Positions 49,183 to 57,817 are shown, counted from the first letter of the stretch. The stretch: 64,000 nt of DNA from UBA7672 sp031419455 (GCA_031419455.1 JANOKS010000005.1:1-64000), one strand, 5' to 3'. A program made the numbers and translations. The notes: generated by a model from the sequence alone, not told the origin.

Positions 49183-50847
49183 ATGGCCGCCACTCACTAT
49201 GTCTACCACCTCGACGGCCTGACCAAGATCTACCCGGGCGGGAAGAAAGTGTTCGAGAATATCCGGCTGCACTTCCTGCCGGACGCCAAGATCGGGATTG
49301 TGGGGGTCAACGGCTCGGGCAAGTCGACGCTGCTGCGGATCATGGCGGGCGAGGATCATGAAATCCTCGGCGAGGCCAAGCCGATGGACGGGCTCAAGAT
49401 CGGCTACCTGCCGCAGGAGCCGAAGCTCGATCCCACGATGGACGTGTTTCACAACATCGCCGCCAAATGCCCCGAGAAGCAGATGGTCGATGAGTTCAAC
49501 GCCATCTCGATCAAGCTGGGCGAGGAATACACCGACGAGCTGATGGAGCAGATGACCCAGCTCCAGGAAGAGATCGATGCGGCCAACGCCTGGGACATCG
49601 ATGCGAAGATCGAGATGGCGATGGAAGCGCTGCGTTGCCCGCCGGGTGACGCGGATGTGAAGACGCTGTCGGGCGGGGAGATTCGCAGGGCCGCGATCTG
49701 CGCGCTGCTGCTGTCCAAGCCCGACATGATCCTGATGGACGAACCGACCAACCACCTCGATGCGGAATCAGTGGCGTGGCTGCAGAACTACCTGTCGAAC
49801 TTTCCGGGGTGCGTGATCCTCGTCACCCACGACCGTTATTTTCTCGATCAGATCACGACGTGGATTCTGGAGCTCGATCGCGGGCAGGGGATTCCCTACG
49901 AGGGGAACTATTCCGTCTGGCTGGAGAAGAAGGCCAAGCGCATCGCGCAGGAATCGCGCGAGGAGGCCGGCCGCCAGAAATCGATGGCGCGCGAACTCGA
50001 ATGGGTGCGCTCGTCCGCCAAGGCGCGTCAGGCCAAGTCGAAGGCGCGCATGAATGCGTATGAGGAAAAAGCCGCGCAGGCCGAGCGCGAGAAGATCACG
50101 ACCGCGCAGATCCGCATCCCGCCGGGGCCGCGTCTCGGCTCGATCGTCATCGATGTGGAGCATCTCAACAAGGCGTTCGGCGACAAGCTCTTGATCGAGG
50201 ATCTGTCGTTCAAGCTGCCGCCCGGCGGCATTGTCGGCGTCATCGGTCCCAATGGCGCGGGCAAGACCACGCTGTTCAAGATGATCACCGGCCGCGAGGC
50301 GCCCGATGGCGGCACGTTCAAGGTCGGCGAGACGGTGAAGCTGGGGTACATCGACCAGTCGCGTGACAGCCTGAACGACAACAACAATGTCTGGCAGGAA
50401 ATCTCCGGCGGGCTCGACATCATGGAGATCGGCGGCATCGAGCAGCCGAGCCGGGCATACGTGGGCGCGTTCAACTTCAAGGGCGGCGACCAGCAGAAGA
50501 AGGTCGGCCAGCTCTCGGGCGGTGAACGCAACCGCGTGCACCTCGCCAAGATGCTGAAGGAAGGCTCGAACCTGCTGCTGCTCGACGAACCGACCAATGA
50601 TCTCGACGTGGAGACGCTGCAGGCGCTGGAAGCGGCGCTGGAGGATTTCCCCGGCTGCGCCGTGATCATCAGCCACGACCGCTGGTTTCTCGACCGCGTG
50701 GCGACACACATTCTCGCCTTCGAGGGCGACAGCCACGTCGAATGGTTCGAGGGCGATTTCTCGAGCTACCTCGAAGACAAGAAGCGGCGGCTTGGGGCGG
50801 AAGCGGTGGAGCCGAAGCGGCCGACGTTCAAGAAGTTTGCGCGGTAG
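49183..50847 (+). CDS. ettA: Energy-dependent translational throttle protein EttA
   Basis: A 554-aa ABC-F protein, the same length as E. coli EttA. It has two ATP-binding domains: GVNGSGKSTLLRIMAG with LSGGEIRRAAICALLLSKPDMILMDEPTNHLD, and GPNGAGKTTLFKMITG with LSGGERNRVHLAKMLKEGSNLLLLDEPTNDLD. The linker between them (about 245-310, EKKAKRIAQESREEAGRQKSMARELEWV) is the P-site tRNA-interacting motif. It binds the ribosome E site and couples translation to ATP/ADP ratio. It is probably a single-gene unit. Confidence 0.96.
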   Translation: MAATHYVYHLDGLTKIYPGGKKVFENIRLHFLPDAKIGIVGVNGSGKSTLLRIMAGEDHEILGEAKPMDGLKIGYLPQEPKLDPTMDVFHNIAAKCPEKQMVDEFNAISIKLGEEYTDELMEQMTQLQEEIDAANAWDIDAKIEMAMEALRCPPGDADVKTLSGGEIRRAAICALLLSKPDMILMDEPTNHLDAESVAWLQNYLSNFPGCVILVTHDRYFLDQITTWILELDRGQGIPYEGNYSVWLEKKAKRIAQESREEAGRQKSMARELEWVRSSAKARQAKSKARMNAYEEKAAQAEREKITTAQIRIPPGPRLGSIVIDVEHLNKAFGDKLLIEDLSFKLPPGGIVGVIGPNGAGKTTLFKMITGREAPDGGTFKVGETVKLGYIDQSRDSLNDNNNVWQEISGGLDIMEIGGIEQPSRAYVGAFNFKGGDQQKKVGQLSGGERNRVHLAKMLKEGSNLLLLDEPTNDLDVETLQALEAALEDFPGCAVIISHDRWFLDRVATHILAFEGDSHVEWFEGDFSSYLEDKKRRLGAEAVEPKRPTFKKFAR

Positions 50848-50914
50848 CCAATGCTCCCTGAGCATATGCCGGGGGATCGCAAACCGATCGTCTCGGAGGG
50901 TTCAGAGCAGTGCG

Positions 50915-51136
50915 CTAGTCGTATTTCTTCGCGACGTAGTCGAACGTGCGGCGGGTGACGTAGCAAGGGCTGCCCATGTCGGTTGCGCCGCGTCCGAAAT
51001 CACACGCGCTATCCGCTTGCACCATTCCCGCGGCATCATCAGGCGCTGTACCGAAACCGAAATAGCCGTAACCGCCCGCGCAACCAGCAAGCGCTGTGGC
51101 TAACGCCAGTCCTATTGCCGCGCCGATCAGTTTCAT
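50915..51136 (-). CDS. Small putative lipoprotein (73 aa)
   Basis: The product begins MKLIGAAIGLALATALAGCAG, a clear signal with lipobox LAGC (Cys 19). The 54-residue mature part is Gly-rich with two cysteines (DSACDFG and GSPCYVTRRTFDYVAKKYD) that may pair. GGAGG precedes the ATG at good spacing. No family is recognised. It converges on ettA. Confidence 0.68.
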   Translation of the reverse strand: MKLIGAAIGLALATALAGCAGGYGYFGFGTAPDDAAGMVQADSACDFGRGATDMGSPCYVTRRTFDYVAKKYD

Positions 51137-51266
51137 TGGGCGCCTCCCGTCGAGCCCTATCGTGTCACTTGAGACAGTGCTTGGCTAGCAGTGCCGGGCA
51201 GCCGCGGCGCACCATGCTGCGAGACCGCGTAGCGCGCGCCTCGAAGACTGAGCTGGAGATGCAGCG

Positions 51267-52229
51267 TTACGCCGCGCGCACTTCGCCCGTGCCATCGAGC
51301 GGCACGCCTTTTGGCCACGCCTGTTCGATACGTTCGCGCGAGACGCCCATGATTTCGGCGACGCGGCGGAAGTTGGGTTGTTCGCCGCGTTCGATCAGCT
51401 TGTCGCAGGCGCGGGCGATCTGCTGGGCGGTAAGCTGCTGCTCGGCGCGGGCCTGTTCGAAGTCGCGGACCTGGGACTGCATGCGGTGGATGCTGAAGGA
51501 GGCGGCGCGGCGGGCGACGGCCTTGCGGGCGGCTTCGCGGTTTTCCTCTTCGGTCTTCGGCTTGCGGCGGGCGCGGGATTTTTTCTCGGCGGCTTCGGCT
51601 TCGACTTTTTCGGTTTCGACTGTTGCGGCGGCCTCGGCCTGTGTGGCTTCGGCCATTGCGGCGTCGACACGCTGGGCGTCGAGGCGGGCGGCTTCTTTTG
51701 CTGCTTCAACAGCGGCTTCAGCGGCGGCAAGTTCGGCGGCTTCGCGGCGGCGTTGCTCGCGGCGGTTGGCCATCGTCTCGGCGTCCATCGCCTTGCGGCC
51801 CTCGACGATCCAGGCCATCGCGGGTTTCGCGAAGGCGAAGATGTAGAACACGATGTCGACGGTGGCGGCGGGCGGAAGCTTGGCGCCGGCGGGCGCGTTG
51901 GCCTTCACGATCTCCCAGCCCATGTGCACGCCGATGTTCGTCGCGAACGCGAAGCCGAGGCAGCAGAGCAGGGCGGGCAGCAGCACGGCGTAGTCGACCT
52001 TGCCGCCATCTGACTTGCGATGCTTGATCGCGTGCATGGCGCCGGAGGCTGCGCAGTTCACAAGGCCGATGCCGAACGCCATCATCGCGGCGAAGGCGGT
52101 GACGCAGAGCCATGAGATGTCGAGTTGCGGCCAGAACATGCCGATGACGCCGCCCGTTGCGAGGGTGGCGCCGGAGAGGGTGAGTCCCCACGCGAAGATC
52201 GACGACCAAGTATAGTCACGCTGTTCCAT
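51267..52229 (-). CDS. Membrane protein with coiled coil and C-terminal HTH-like region
   Basis: From ATG 52229 the product has 320 aa. Four hydrophobic segments lie in the first 150 residues (about 12-35, 40-65, 85-108 and 127-145). An Ala/Glu/Arg-rich coiled coil runs from about 155 to 245. The C-terminal 60 residues (ACDKLIERGEQPNFRRVAEIMGVSRERIEQAWP) look like a small helix-turn-helix of the kind seen in KfrA-like N-termini. The combination of membrane anchor, coiled coil and possible DNA-binding end is unusual, and the family is not recognised. The gene-free 52230-52440 upstream carries no supported feature. Confidence 0.75.
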   Translation of the reverse strand: MEQRDYTWSSIFAWGLTLSGATLATGGVIGMFWPQLDISWLCVTAFAAMMAFGIGLVNCAASGAMHAIKHRKSDGGKVDYAVLLPALLCCLGFAFATNIGVHMGWEIVKANAPAGAKLPPAATVDIVFYIFAFAKPAMAWIVEGRKAMDAETMANRREQRRREAAELAAAEAAVEAAKEAARLDAQRVDAAMAEATQAEAAATVETEKVEAEAAEKKSRARRKPKTEEENREAARKAVARRAASFSIHRMQSQVRDFEQARAEQQLTAQQIARACDKLIERGEQPNFRRVAEIMGVSRERIEQAWPKGVPLDGTGEVRAA

Positions 52230-52440
52230 GTCGAGCAAAATGGCGTGTGCGAGTGTACGATTTGCTAATCATGATTTCGCGTTGCTGAATCAGGGTGATG
52301 CGCGTGTCGCGTCGGTTGGCGCGCTTGTAAACCTATCGCGCGGGTTCGTTTTGAGGGCGCGACGCGCGGCAGTTTCTGCCGATGTCGCGGCGCTTTTTGC
52401 CGACCGTGAGCGGCGCGGCTACGCGGTGGCTACGCGCCGA

Positions 52441-52839
52441 TCAGCGTGACCGCTCATCGAAGCAACGAATGTCGGGCGCGTCGTGATCCCAGTCGGCCCG
52501 CGATGCGCAGAAGAGACGGGTGACCACGCCGGCATCGAGCGGATCATCAAGCGTGCCGGCTGTGACGTAGACATTCTTCTCGTCGGCCTCGGCCGGAAGC
52601 GCTGTGCCGCAAGTCCGGCAGCGGGTGACGGTGTAGGTTTCGCGCAGTTTGTAGGTGTCGCAGTGATCCTCGCCGCTCAACCAGCGAAACCGGTCCCGGG
52701 GCACGATCAGGATCGCGTTTCCCGTCGAACCCGTCGCCTTCCGGCAAAGCGAGCAGTGGCACATCCAGACGCCGTCGAGATCGCCCTCGATCTGGTAGCG
52801 CCTTGCGCCGCAAAGACAGCTGCCGCTCCGGATGGTCAT
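52441..52839 (-). CDS. GFA-domain protein
   Basis: A 132-aa zinc protein of the glutathione-dependent formaldehyde-activating family. The zinc cysteines are in GSCLCGARRY, MCHCSLCRKATGS and CRTCGTALPAE. GFA proteins are common and mostly of unproven substrate; the name comes from one formaldehyde-glutathione enzyme. The start is ATG 52839 (MTIRSGSCLCG). It is divergent from nrdA with 308 bases between. Confidence 0.92.
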   Translation of the reverse strand: MTIRSGSCLCGARRYQIEGDLDGVWMCHCSLCRKATGSTGNAILIVPRDRFRWLSGEDHCDTYKLRETYTVTRCRTCGTALPAEADEKNVYVTAGTLDDPLDAGVVTRLFCASRADWDHDAPDIRCFDERSR

Positions 52840-53046
52840 GAGTGCTTTCTGCCTGCCCGCCAGATCGGCGGCAACAAGGCAGGGCGCCAAGGGATTCAAG
52901 GTCCAAGCGGACCGCGGGCCCGACTCGGCTGGAGGGCCTCTCACATGCCAATGGTTAACGCCGATTAAATCCCCTATTTTCTTGTCCGTGGATAAGCAAA
53001 AAGATTCCCGGCCTTGGCCCGTTGACGGTCCATTAGGGATGGGGTG

Positions 53047-53093
53047 ACACTATATCTAGCGTCGGGGCTGGCGCACGACACCAATCAGTTGGG
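53047..53093 (+). promoter_or_regulatory. NrdR-box-like sites upstream of nrdA
   Basis: ACACTATATCTAGCGT (53047-53062) is a good match to the NrdR consensus ACACWATATATWGTGT. A weak second candidate, ACACCAATCAGTTGGG (53078-53093), begins exactly 31 bases later, the usual box spacing. NrdR represses ribonucleotide reductase genes when dATP or ATP is bound. The sites end 55 bases before the nrdA ATG. The rest of 52840-53046 shows only promoter-like AT-rich patches. Confidence 0.6.
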
Positions 53094-53147
53094 TTTCGCC
53101 GGTTCTGGCCGGAATTAACGAATTTTGGCCTCTAACGAGAGATTTCG

Positions 53148-55007
53148 ATGTCCGCAGAAGCCGTCCTTGCCGAAGACAAAATCGCCGCCCGCCGTGGAAA
53201 ACCCAAGGCGCAGTCGGACCTTCGGGTCGTCGGCGGCGTGAAGGTCGATCCTTCGCGGGACGCTCTGCTGACCGAGTTCGGCAAGCGGACGCTGGACGAC
53301 CGATATGTGCTCCCCGGTGAGAGCTATCAGCAGATGTTCGCCCGAGTCGCTCTGGCTTACTCGGATGATGCCGGCCACGCGCAACGGATTTATGACTACA
53401 TTTCAAAGCTGTGGTTCATGCCGGCGACGCCGGTGCTGTCGAATGGCGGGGCCGATCGCGGCCTGCCGATCTCCTGCTTTCTCAATGGCGTCTCCGATTC
53501 CCTCGACGGCATTGTCGAGACCTGGAACGAGAATGTCTGGCTGGCGTCCAATGGCGGCGGCATCGGCACCTATTGGGGCGAGGTCCGCTCGATCGGCGAG
53601 AAGGTCGGCCAGAACGGACAGACGTCGGGCATCATCCCCTTCATCCGCGTGATGGATTCGCTGACGCTGGCGATTTCGCAGGGCTCGCTGCGGCGCGGGT
53701 CGGCGGCCTGCTATCTCGACATCCACCACCCGGAAATCGAGGAGTTCCTTGAAATAAGGAAGGCTGCCGGAGACTTCAACCGCAAGTCGCTGAACCTCCA
53801 TCACGGCATCAACATCACCGACGAGTTCATGGAAGCGGTGCGCCAGGACGCGAACTTCGGTCTCAAGTCGCCCAAGAGCAATACGGTGCTGAAGGAGATC
53901 TCGGCGCGCAAGCTGTGGCAGAAGATTCTCGAGCTGCGGATGGCGACGGGCGAGCCCTACCTGATCTTCTCCGACACCGTGAACAATGCGATGCCGGCGC
54001 ACCAGAAACAGCTGGGATTCAAGGTCCGCCAGTCAAATCTGTGCTCCGAGATCATGCTGCACACGGGGCTGGACCACAAAGGCGAAGACCGGACGGCGGT
54101 GTGCTGCCTCTCCTCGGTCAACGCCGAGAAATTCCTGGAGTGGAAGAGCAACGAGAATTTCCTCGAAGACGTGTTCCGCTTCCTCGACAACGTGCTGGAA
54201 GACTTCATCAAGCGCGCGCCGCCGGAAATGCATCGTGCGGTCTATTCGGCCAAGCGCGAGCGGTCGGTGGGGCTGGGCCTGATGGGCTTCCACTCCTTCC
54301 TGCAAAGTCAGGGCGTCGCGATGGAATCGGCGACAGCGAAGGCCTGGAACAATGTGATGTTCAAGCACCTGCGCCGCGGCGCGGATGCGGCGTCCGTCAA
54401 GCTGGCGAAGGAGCGCGGACCGTGCCCGGACGCCGAGGATTGCGGCGTGATGGCGAGGTTCTCGCACAAGCTGGCGATCGCGCCGACTGCGTCGATCTCG
54501 ATCATCTGCGGTGGAACCTCGGCCGGCATCGAGCCGATCCCGGCGAACATCTACACGCACAAGACCCTGTCGGGCTCGTTCTCGGTGAAGAACCCGTTCC
54601 TTGAGCAGGTGCTGGAGAAGACCGGCAACAACAACCCGGTTATCTGGACCTCGATCCTCGAGCATGAGGGGTCTGTGCAGCATCTCGACTGCCTGTCGGA
54701 GCAGGAGAAGTTTGTGTTCCGCACGGCTTTCGAGATCGACCAGCGCTGGATCATCGAGCTGGCGGCGGACCGGACGCCTTACATCTGCCAGAGCCAGTCG
54801 CTGAACCTGTTCCTGGCCGCAGACATCGACAAGTGGGACCTGCACATGCTGCACTGGACGGCATGGGAGAAGGGCCTGAAATCGCTCTACTATTGCCGCT
54901 CGAAGTCGATCCAGCGCGCGGGCTTTGCCGGATCGGACAAGGCGAAGGCGGCGGTTTTCGCCAAGCTGGACCGCACCGACTACGAGGAATGCCTCGCCTG
55001 CCAGTAG
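53148..55007 (+). CDS. nrdA: Class Ia ribonucleotide reductase, large subunit
   Basis: A 619-aa reductase alpha chain. Active-site features: the N-terminal redox cysteine in LPISCFLNGVSD, FNRKSLNLHHGINITD, SNLCSEIMLHTG, CCLSSVNAEKF, APTASISIICGGTSAGIEP, and the C-terminal thiol pair EECLACQ. It is shorter than E. coli NrdA (761 aa); the N-terminus has no ATP-cone, so dATP inhibition through that domain should be absent. NrdR-like boxes precede it and a terminator follows. nrdB is 5 kb away rather than adjacent. Confidence 0.95.
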   Translation: MSAEAVLAEDKIAARRGKPKAQSDLRVVGGVKVDPSRDALLTEFGKRTLDDRYVLPGESYQQMFARVALAYSDDAGHAQRIYDYISKLWFMPATPVLSNGGADRGLPISCFLNGVSDSLDGIVETWNENVWLASNGGGIGTYWGEVRSIGEKVGQNGQTSGIIPFIRVMDSLTLAISQGSLRRGSAACYLDIHHPEIEEFLEIRKAAGDFNRKSLNLHHGINITDEFMEAVRQDANFGLKSPKSNTVLKEISARKLWQKILELRMATGEPYLIFSDTVNNAMPAHQKQLGFKVRQSNLCSEIMLHTGLDHKGEDRTAVCCLSSVNAEKFLEWKSNENFLEDVFRFLDNVLEDFIKRAPPEMHRAVYSAKRERSVGLGLMGFHSFLQSQGVAMESATAKAWNNVMFKHLRRGADAASVKLAKERGPCPDAEDCGVMARFSHKLAIAPTASISIICGGTSAGIEPIPANIYTHKTLSGSFSVKNPFLEQVLEKTGNNNPVIWTSILEHEGSVQHLDCLSEQEKFVFRTAFEIDQRWIIELAADRTPYICQSQSLNLFLAADIDKWDLHMLHWTAWEKGLKSLYYCRSKSIQRAGFAGSDKAKAAVFAKLDRTDYEECLACQ

Positions 55008-55056
55008 AGGACAGACTGCCCCAAAATCGGGCGCCGGCCTTGTCGAAACCAGACAG

Positions 55057-55093
55057 AATGGCGGCTGCTGAAAAGCGGCCGCCATTTCCTTTT
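55057..55093 (+). terminator. Terminator after nrdA
   Basis: AATGGCGGCTGCT and AGCGGCCGCCATT form a 13-bp stem with one G-U pair and a GAAA loop, followed by TTCCTTTTC. It lies 50 bases after the nrdA stop. Confidence 0.8.
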
Positions 55094-55293
55094 CGCCAGC
55101 GGAACCTTGCGTAATTGGCCGTGGCCCAAGACTCGCACAGGTTGTGGGGTCCTGGATTCTAGGTTAGCGTCCAGGCGAACATTGACGAACGAATTGAGGC
55201 AAGCCGGAACACAATTTCCACGAACACGTTAGCTGTTTGGTAAGATGGTGGGATCAGCCTCAGCTTCAATCAAGCCTGGGACGAGCAGTTAAA

Positions 55294-56067
55294 ATGATTG
55301 CCAGTCTAACAACCAGTGTCGTCATGTCGTGCCTCGGTTGCGCGACGCCGCCGACCGATGCCGAAACCATCGTCATGCAGGTTGGGCCCGTCGATGGCGC
55401 CCAGTCCTTCTCCTCCAGCGAGACGCTGCTGGACCGCACCTTCCTGGCCCCGACTGGCGGCACGCCAGTTGGCCCGACCTTTGGCCCGCCGCTTCGCGTC
55501 GGCAGCGATTTCAGCCCGAAGAATCTGTCGAGCCCGCTGGCGGCAGCGAAATTCGAGGCGCTTGATCTCAGCACCCCCATGCCCGTTCGCTCGATGCAGG
55601 GCGACCGGTTTGGCGGTGAAATCTCCTTCTCGGCGCCGCGCGAATCGACCGGCTTCGGCCTCGACATGTCGTTCACGCCGCGCGCGCAGATCCAGCGCGA
55701 TCGCGCAGGCAACAATGTCGCCCGGACCGGGGCCGAATTCCGCGTCGGTACGAACCTCGACGAGCGCGACCTTCGCGGCAAGGGCCGGTCGGCTCTCGCG
55801 CCATCCTGGTATTTCTTTGTCGGCGCTGAAAACGAAGCGCTCGTCTGGAACGTGGCCGACCAGCGCGCCATGGACGGCGCGAGCCTTCGCGACCAGGCGA
55901 CGGTGGGCGACCTTCAGGTCGGCGTCGCATGGACGACGGGCGAGGGCGCACAGCTTTCACTTGGCCTTGTCGAGCGCGAGCTTCGCTTCAACGATCTCGC
56001 CGGCAACAGCGATGTCGAGATGCGCGAACAGTTCGGCGCGTTCAGCTACACGCTGCGGTATCGGTAG
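55294..56067 (+). CDS. Putative secreted, beta-rich protein of unknown function
   Basis: From ATG 55294 the product has 257 aa. The N-terminus (MIASLTTSVVMSCLGCATPPTDAE) is a probable signal sequence, with GC at residues 15-16 as a possible lipobox. The C-terminal half alternates hydrophobic and polar residues (WYFFVGAENEALVWNV, VGDLQVGVAWTTGEGAQLSLGLVERELRF) and ends FSYTLRYR, as in small outer-membrane barrels. I do not recognise the family. A strong terminator follows 24 bases after the stop. An in-frame earlier start at 55237 would spoil the signal peptide. Confidence 0.75.
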   Translation: MIASLTTSVVMSCLGCATPPTDAETIVMQVGPVDGAQSFSSSETLLDRTFLAPTGGTPVGPTFGPPLRVGSDFSPKNLSSPLAAAKFEALDLSTPMPVRSMQGDRFGGEISFSAPRESTGFGLDMSFTPRAQIQRDRAGNNVARTGAEFRVGTNLDERDLRGKGRSALAPSWYFFVGAENEALVWNVADQRAMDGASLRDQATVGDLQVGVAWTTGEGAQLSLGLVERELRFNDLAGNSDVEMREQFGAFSYTLRYR

Positions 56068-56090
56068 GCTTCGCGAGCAGAATTTTGGAG

Positions 56091-56125
56091 CGGCCCGGGA
56101 TGTGAGTTCCGGGCCGTTTGTTTTG
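56091..56125 (+). terminator. Terminator after the secreted protein gene
   Basis: CGGCCCGG (56091-56098) and CCGGGCCG (56109-56116) form a GC-rich stem over a 10-nt loop, followed directly by TTTGTTTTG. Confidence 0.85.
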
Positions 56126-56164
56126 CGTCGAGGCTGGCCCCTAGAGGGGCGCTCCATCGCAAGA

Positions 56165-56316
56165 CCACCTCCGTCTCGCGCGTGAAGAACGCGCGAGCCA
56201 CCTCCCCCGATCGCGTGGCGATCGAGGGAGGAAAGAGCGCGATGCTTGCCTCCCTCACTTGCAACGCAAGTGGGGGAGGTGGCGCGCGAAGCGCGACGGA
56301 GGGGGGCTCTCGGCGG
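56165..56316. repeat. Family C repeat, left of the DUF559 gene
   Basis: The unit runs CCACCTCCGTCTCGCGC, an inner hairpin, then CTTGCCTCC, TGGGGGAGGTGG, a GCGCGAAGCGC hairpin and GACGGAGGG followed by CTCTCGG. It is a palindrome of two arms. Its right arm (56245-56316) is the inverted match of 56672-56747 on the other side of the DUF559 gene. It ends two bases before the DUF559 stop. Confidence 0.85.
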
Positions 56317-56317
56317 C

Positions 56318-56674
56318 TCACTCTCGGGGCGGAAGTCTCGCTGCGATCGATGCCAGTACGCCCTCCAGATTGTCGTAAACCTCAGCGTTCCAAAATCGCA
56401 TGACAGTCCATCCGCGCATCTCGAGTGACTGCCGTCGCCGATCGTCGTGCTCCTGCTCGTCCGTGGACCCATGCGTGGCACCATCCAGTTCGATCGCAAG
56501 CCTCAGCTTCACCACGGCGAAATCCACGATGTAGGGGCTGATCGGGTGCTGGTTGCGGAATTGCCAGCCGCCAAGCTGCCGGCCTTTGAGACGGGACCAC
56601 AGGATGCGCTCGGCGTCAGTCAACTGTCCACGCAGAGTTCGCGCTCGCGTGCGTGTCTGCCAATCCTGCCTCAC
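56318..56674 (-). CDS. DUF559 (Vsr-like) endonuclease-domain protein
   Basis: From GTG 56674 the product has 118 aa, the usual size for stand-alone DUF559 proteins. Key sequences: TRTRARTLRGQLTDAERILWSRLKGRQLGGWQFRNQHPISPYIVDFAVVKLRLAIELDGATH. The acidic residues in YIVDF and AIELDG fit the PD-(D/E)xK nuclease core related to Vsr. C-terminal RGWTVMRFWNAEVYDNLEGVL is also typical. The biological role is unknown. The gene is tightly bracketed by inverted copies of a palindromic repeat. Confidence 0.88.
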   Translation of the reverse strand: MRQDWQTRTRARTLRGQLTDAERILWSRLKGRQLGGWQFRNQHPISPYIVDFAVVKLRLAIELDGATHGSTDEQEHDDRRRQSLEMRGWTVMRFWNAEVYDNLEGVLASIAARLPPRE

Positions 56675-56747
56675 CGAGAGAGACCCTCCGTCTCGCCGCG
56701 AAGACGCGGCGATCCACCTCCCCCAGCCTGCGACTGGTGGAGGCAAG
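56672..56747. repeat. Family C repeat arm, right of the DUF559 gene
   Basis: Read on the minus strand it gives CTTGCCTCCACC, TGGGGGAGGTGG, a GCCGCG...CGCGGC hairpin, GACGGAGGG and CTCTCGG, in the same order as 56245-56316 on the plus strand. The two therefore form an inverted pair around the gene. It overlaps the DUF559 GTG by three bases. Confidence 0.83.
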
Positions 56748-56821
56748 AGTTCAAGCCTTGGGCAAGCGTCCGCATTCTCGCAGATGGCTGCGAGTTTTTC
56801 TGTTTTCGCGACATGCAAATC

Positions 56822-57817
56822 CTATCCCGGCTCTGGCGGCGGCATCGCGACGTGGCGGGCGGCGGTGGTTAGCGCGTTGATTGCGGGCTCGCAGAGGTTG
56901 GCCGCGTTCCAGGATTCCGGTTTGCCGTGATGCCAGCGGCGCGTTTTCACTTCGCTCATGTCTGGCGTTCTGATCATGTCGGGCGGAATGGCGGCGAGGC
57001 GGCGGGCGACCTGGCGGATTGCGGCGCGCGGGTCGGCGAGCACGCGGGCGAGCGCCTCGATGCGGCGCGCGACGGCGATGGCGCCGGGATGGCCGTCGAC
57101 TGGTTCGGCTTCGCGTGACTGCAGGCGCGGGACCATCTCGTGCGTGATCGGGAAATTGCTGTCGTCGTCGAGGACGGCGCAGAGAAGGCGCGATGTCTGC
57201 GGCTTTTGCGGCGCCGCCGGCTCCGCCTGCTTCCAGCGGATCACCGGAAAGCAGCAGCGCCATGTGGCCGGGTCGAGCGCATCGTGTGCGCCTTTGCCGG
57301 GGAGGTCGGCGATGACGGTGACCTCGTTCATGGCGCGTTCGAGCGCCTCGCGCTGGGCCTGTTCGTGTTCACGCGCCTCGCGCTCGACCACGCGCGGGTC
57401 GATGCGCGGGTGCAGCGCGGCGATGGTGTGCCAGCCGGGCATGACGATGCGGGTGGAATGTGGGCGCGCCGGCGGGGCAGGCGACGCGGGCGGAGCGGCG
57501 AGCTTTGCCTCGCGGCGCATCCGCGCGCCTTCCGGCGTCATCAGCAGGAACGTCGCGGCCTCGATCATCAGCAGTATACGGACGATCTTCTCGACCGGCT
57601 TCAGCCGATTGACGATCTCGGCGCGCGCGGAGCGTGTGAAGCGGTAACGCTGGGCAAGCTGGCGCGCCGAGCCTGCCGCCTTGACCACGGACGCGAACAT
57701 GGCTTTCGCCCGCTCCCACAGGGTGGGAACGTCATGCTTTGTCGGCGGCCATGACGCCGGTCGCATCATCGCGCGCTCGTAGGCGAAGAAGGCCTTGGTG
57801 GGTCTGTCGAAAATCAT
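56822..57817 (-). CDS. Conserved hypothetical protein (331 aa)
   Basis: The product begins MIFDRPTKAFFAYERAMMRP. Residues 35-95 are basic and contain one hydrophobic stretch (VRILLMIEAATFLLMTPEGARM). The middle is Pro/Ala-rich, and the C-terminal 120 residues read GHPGAIAVARRIEALARVLADPRAAIRQVARRLAAIP...MIRTPDM.EVKTRRWHHGKPES. I recognise no domain. The helical C-terminal repeats of Ala and Arg suggest an alpha-helical bundle. The long frame with sensible codon use supports a real gene. It lies upstream of the DUF559 unit on the same strand. Confidence 0.75.
   Translation of the reverse strand: MIFDRPTKAFFAYERAMMRPASWPPTKHDVPTLWERAKAMFASVVKAAGSARQLAQRYRFTRSARAEIVNRLKPVEKIVRILLMIEAATFLLMTPEGARMRREAKLAAPPASPAPPARPHSTRIVMPGWHTIAALHPRIDPRVVEREAREHEQAQREALERAMNEVTVIADLPGKGAHDALDPATWRCCFPVIRWKQAEPAAPQKPQTSRLLCAVLDDDSNFPITHEMVPRLQSREAEPVDGHPGAIAVARRIEALARVLADPRAAIRQVARRLAAIPPDMIRTPDMSEVKTRRWHHGKPESWNAANLCEPAINALTTAARHVAMPPPEPG

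Noticed and set aside
51378..52013. Gly/Phe-rich plus-strand frame
   Set aside because: It is antisense to the Ala/Glu coiled coil of the membrane protein gene.
52228..52449. 73-aa plus-strand frame between the membrane protein and GFA genes
   Set aside because: No ribosome binding site or recognisable similarity; it overlaps gene ends on the other strand and cannot be supported.
52955..52968. CtrA-like TTAA pair upstream of nrdA
   Set aside because: The spacing is six bases, not the required seven, and the flanks do not match the full consensus.
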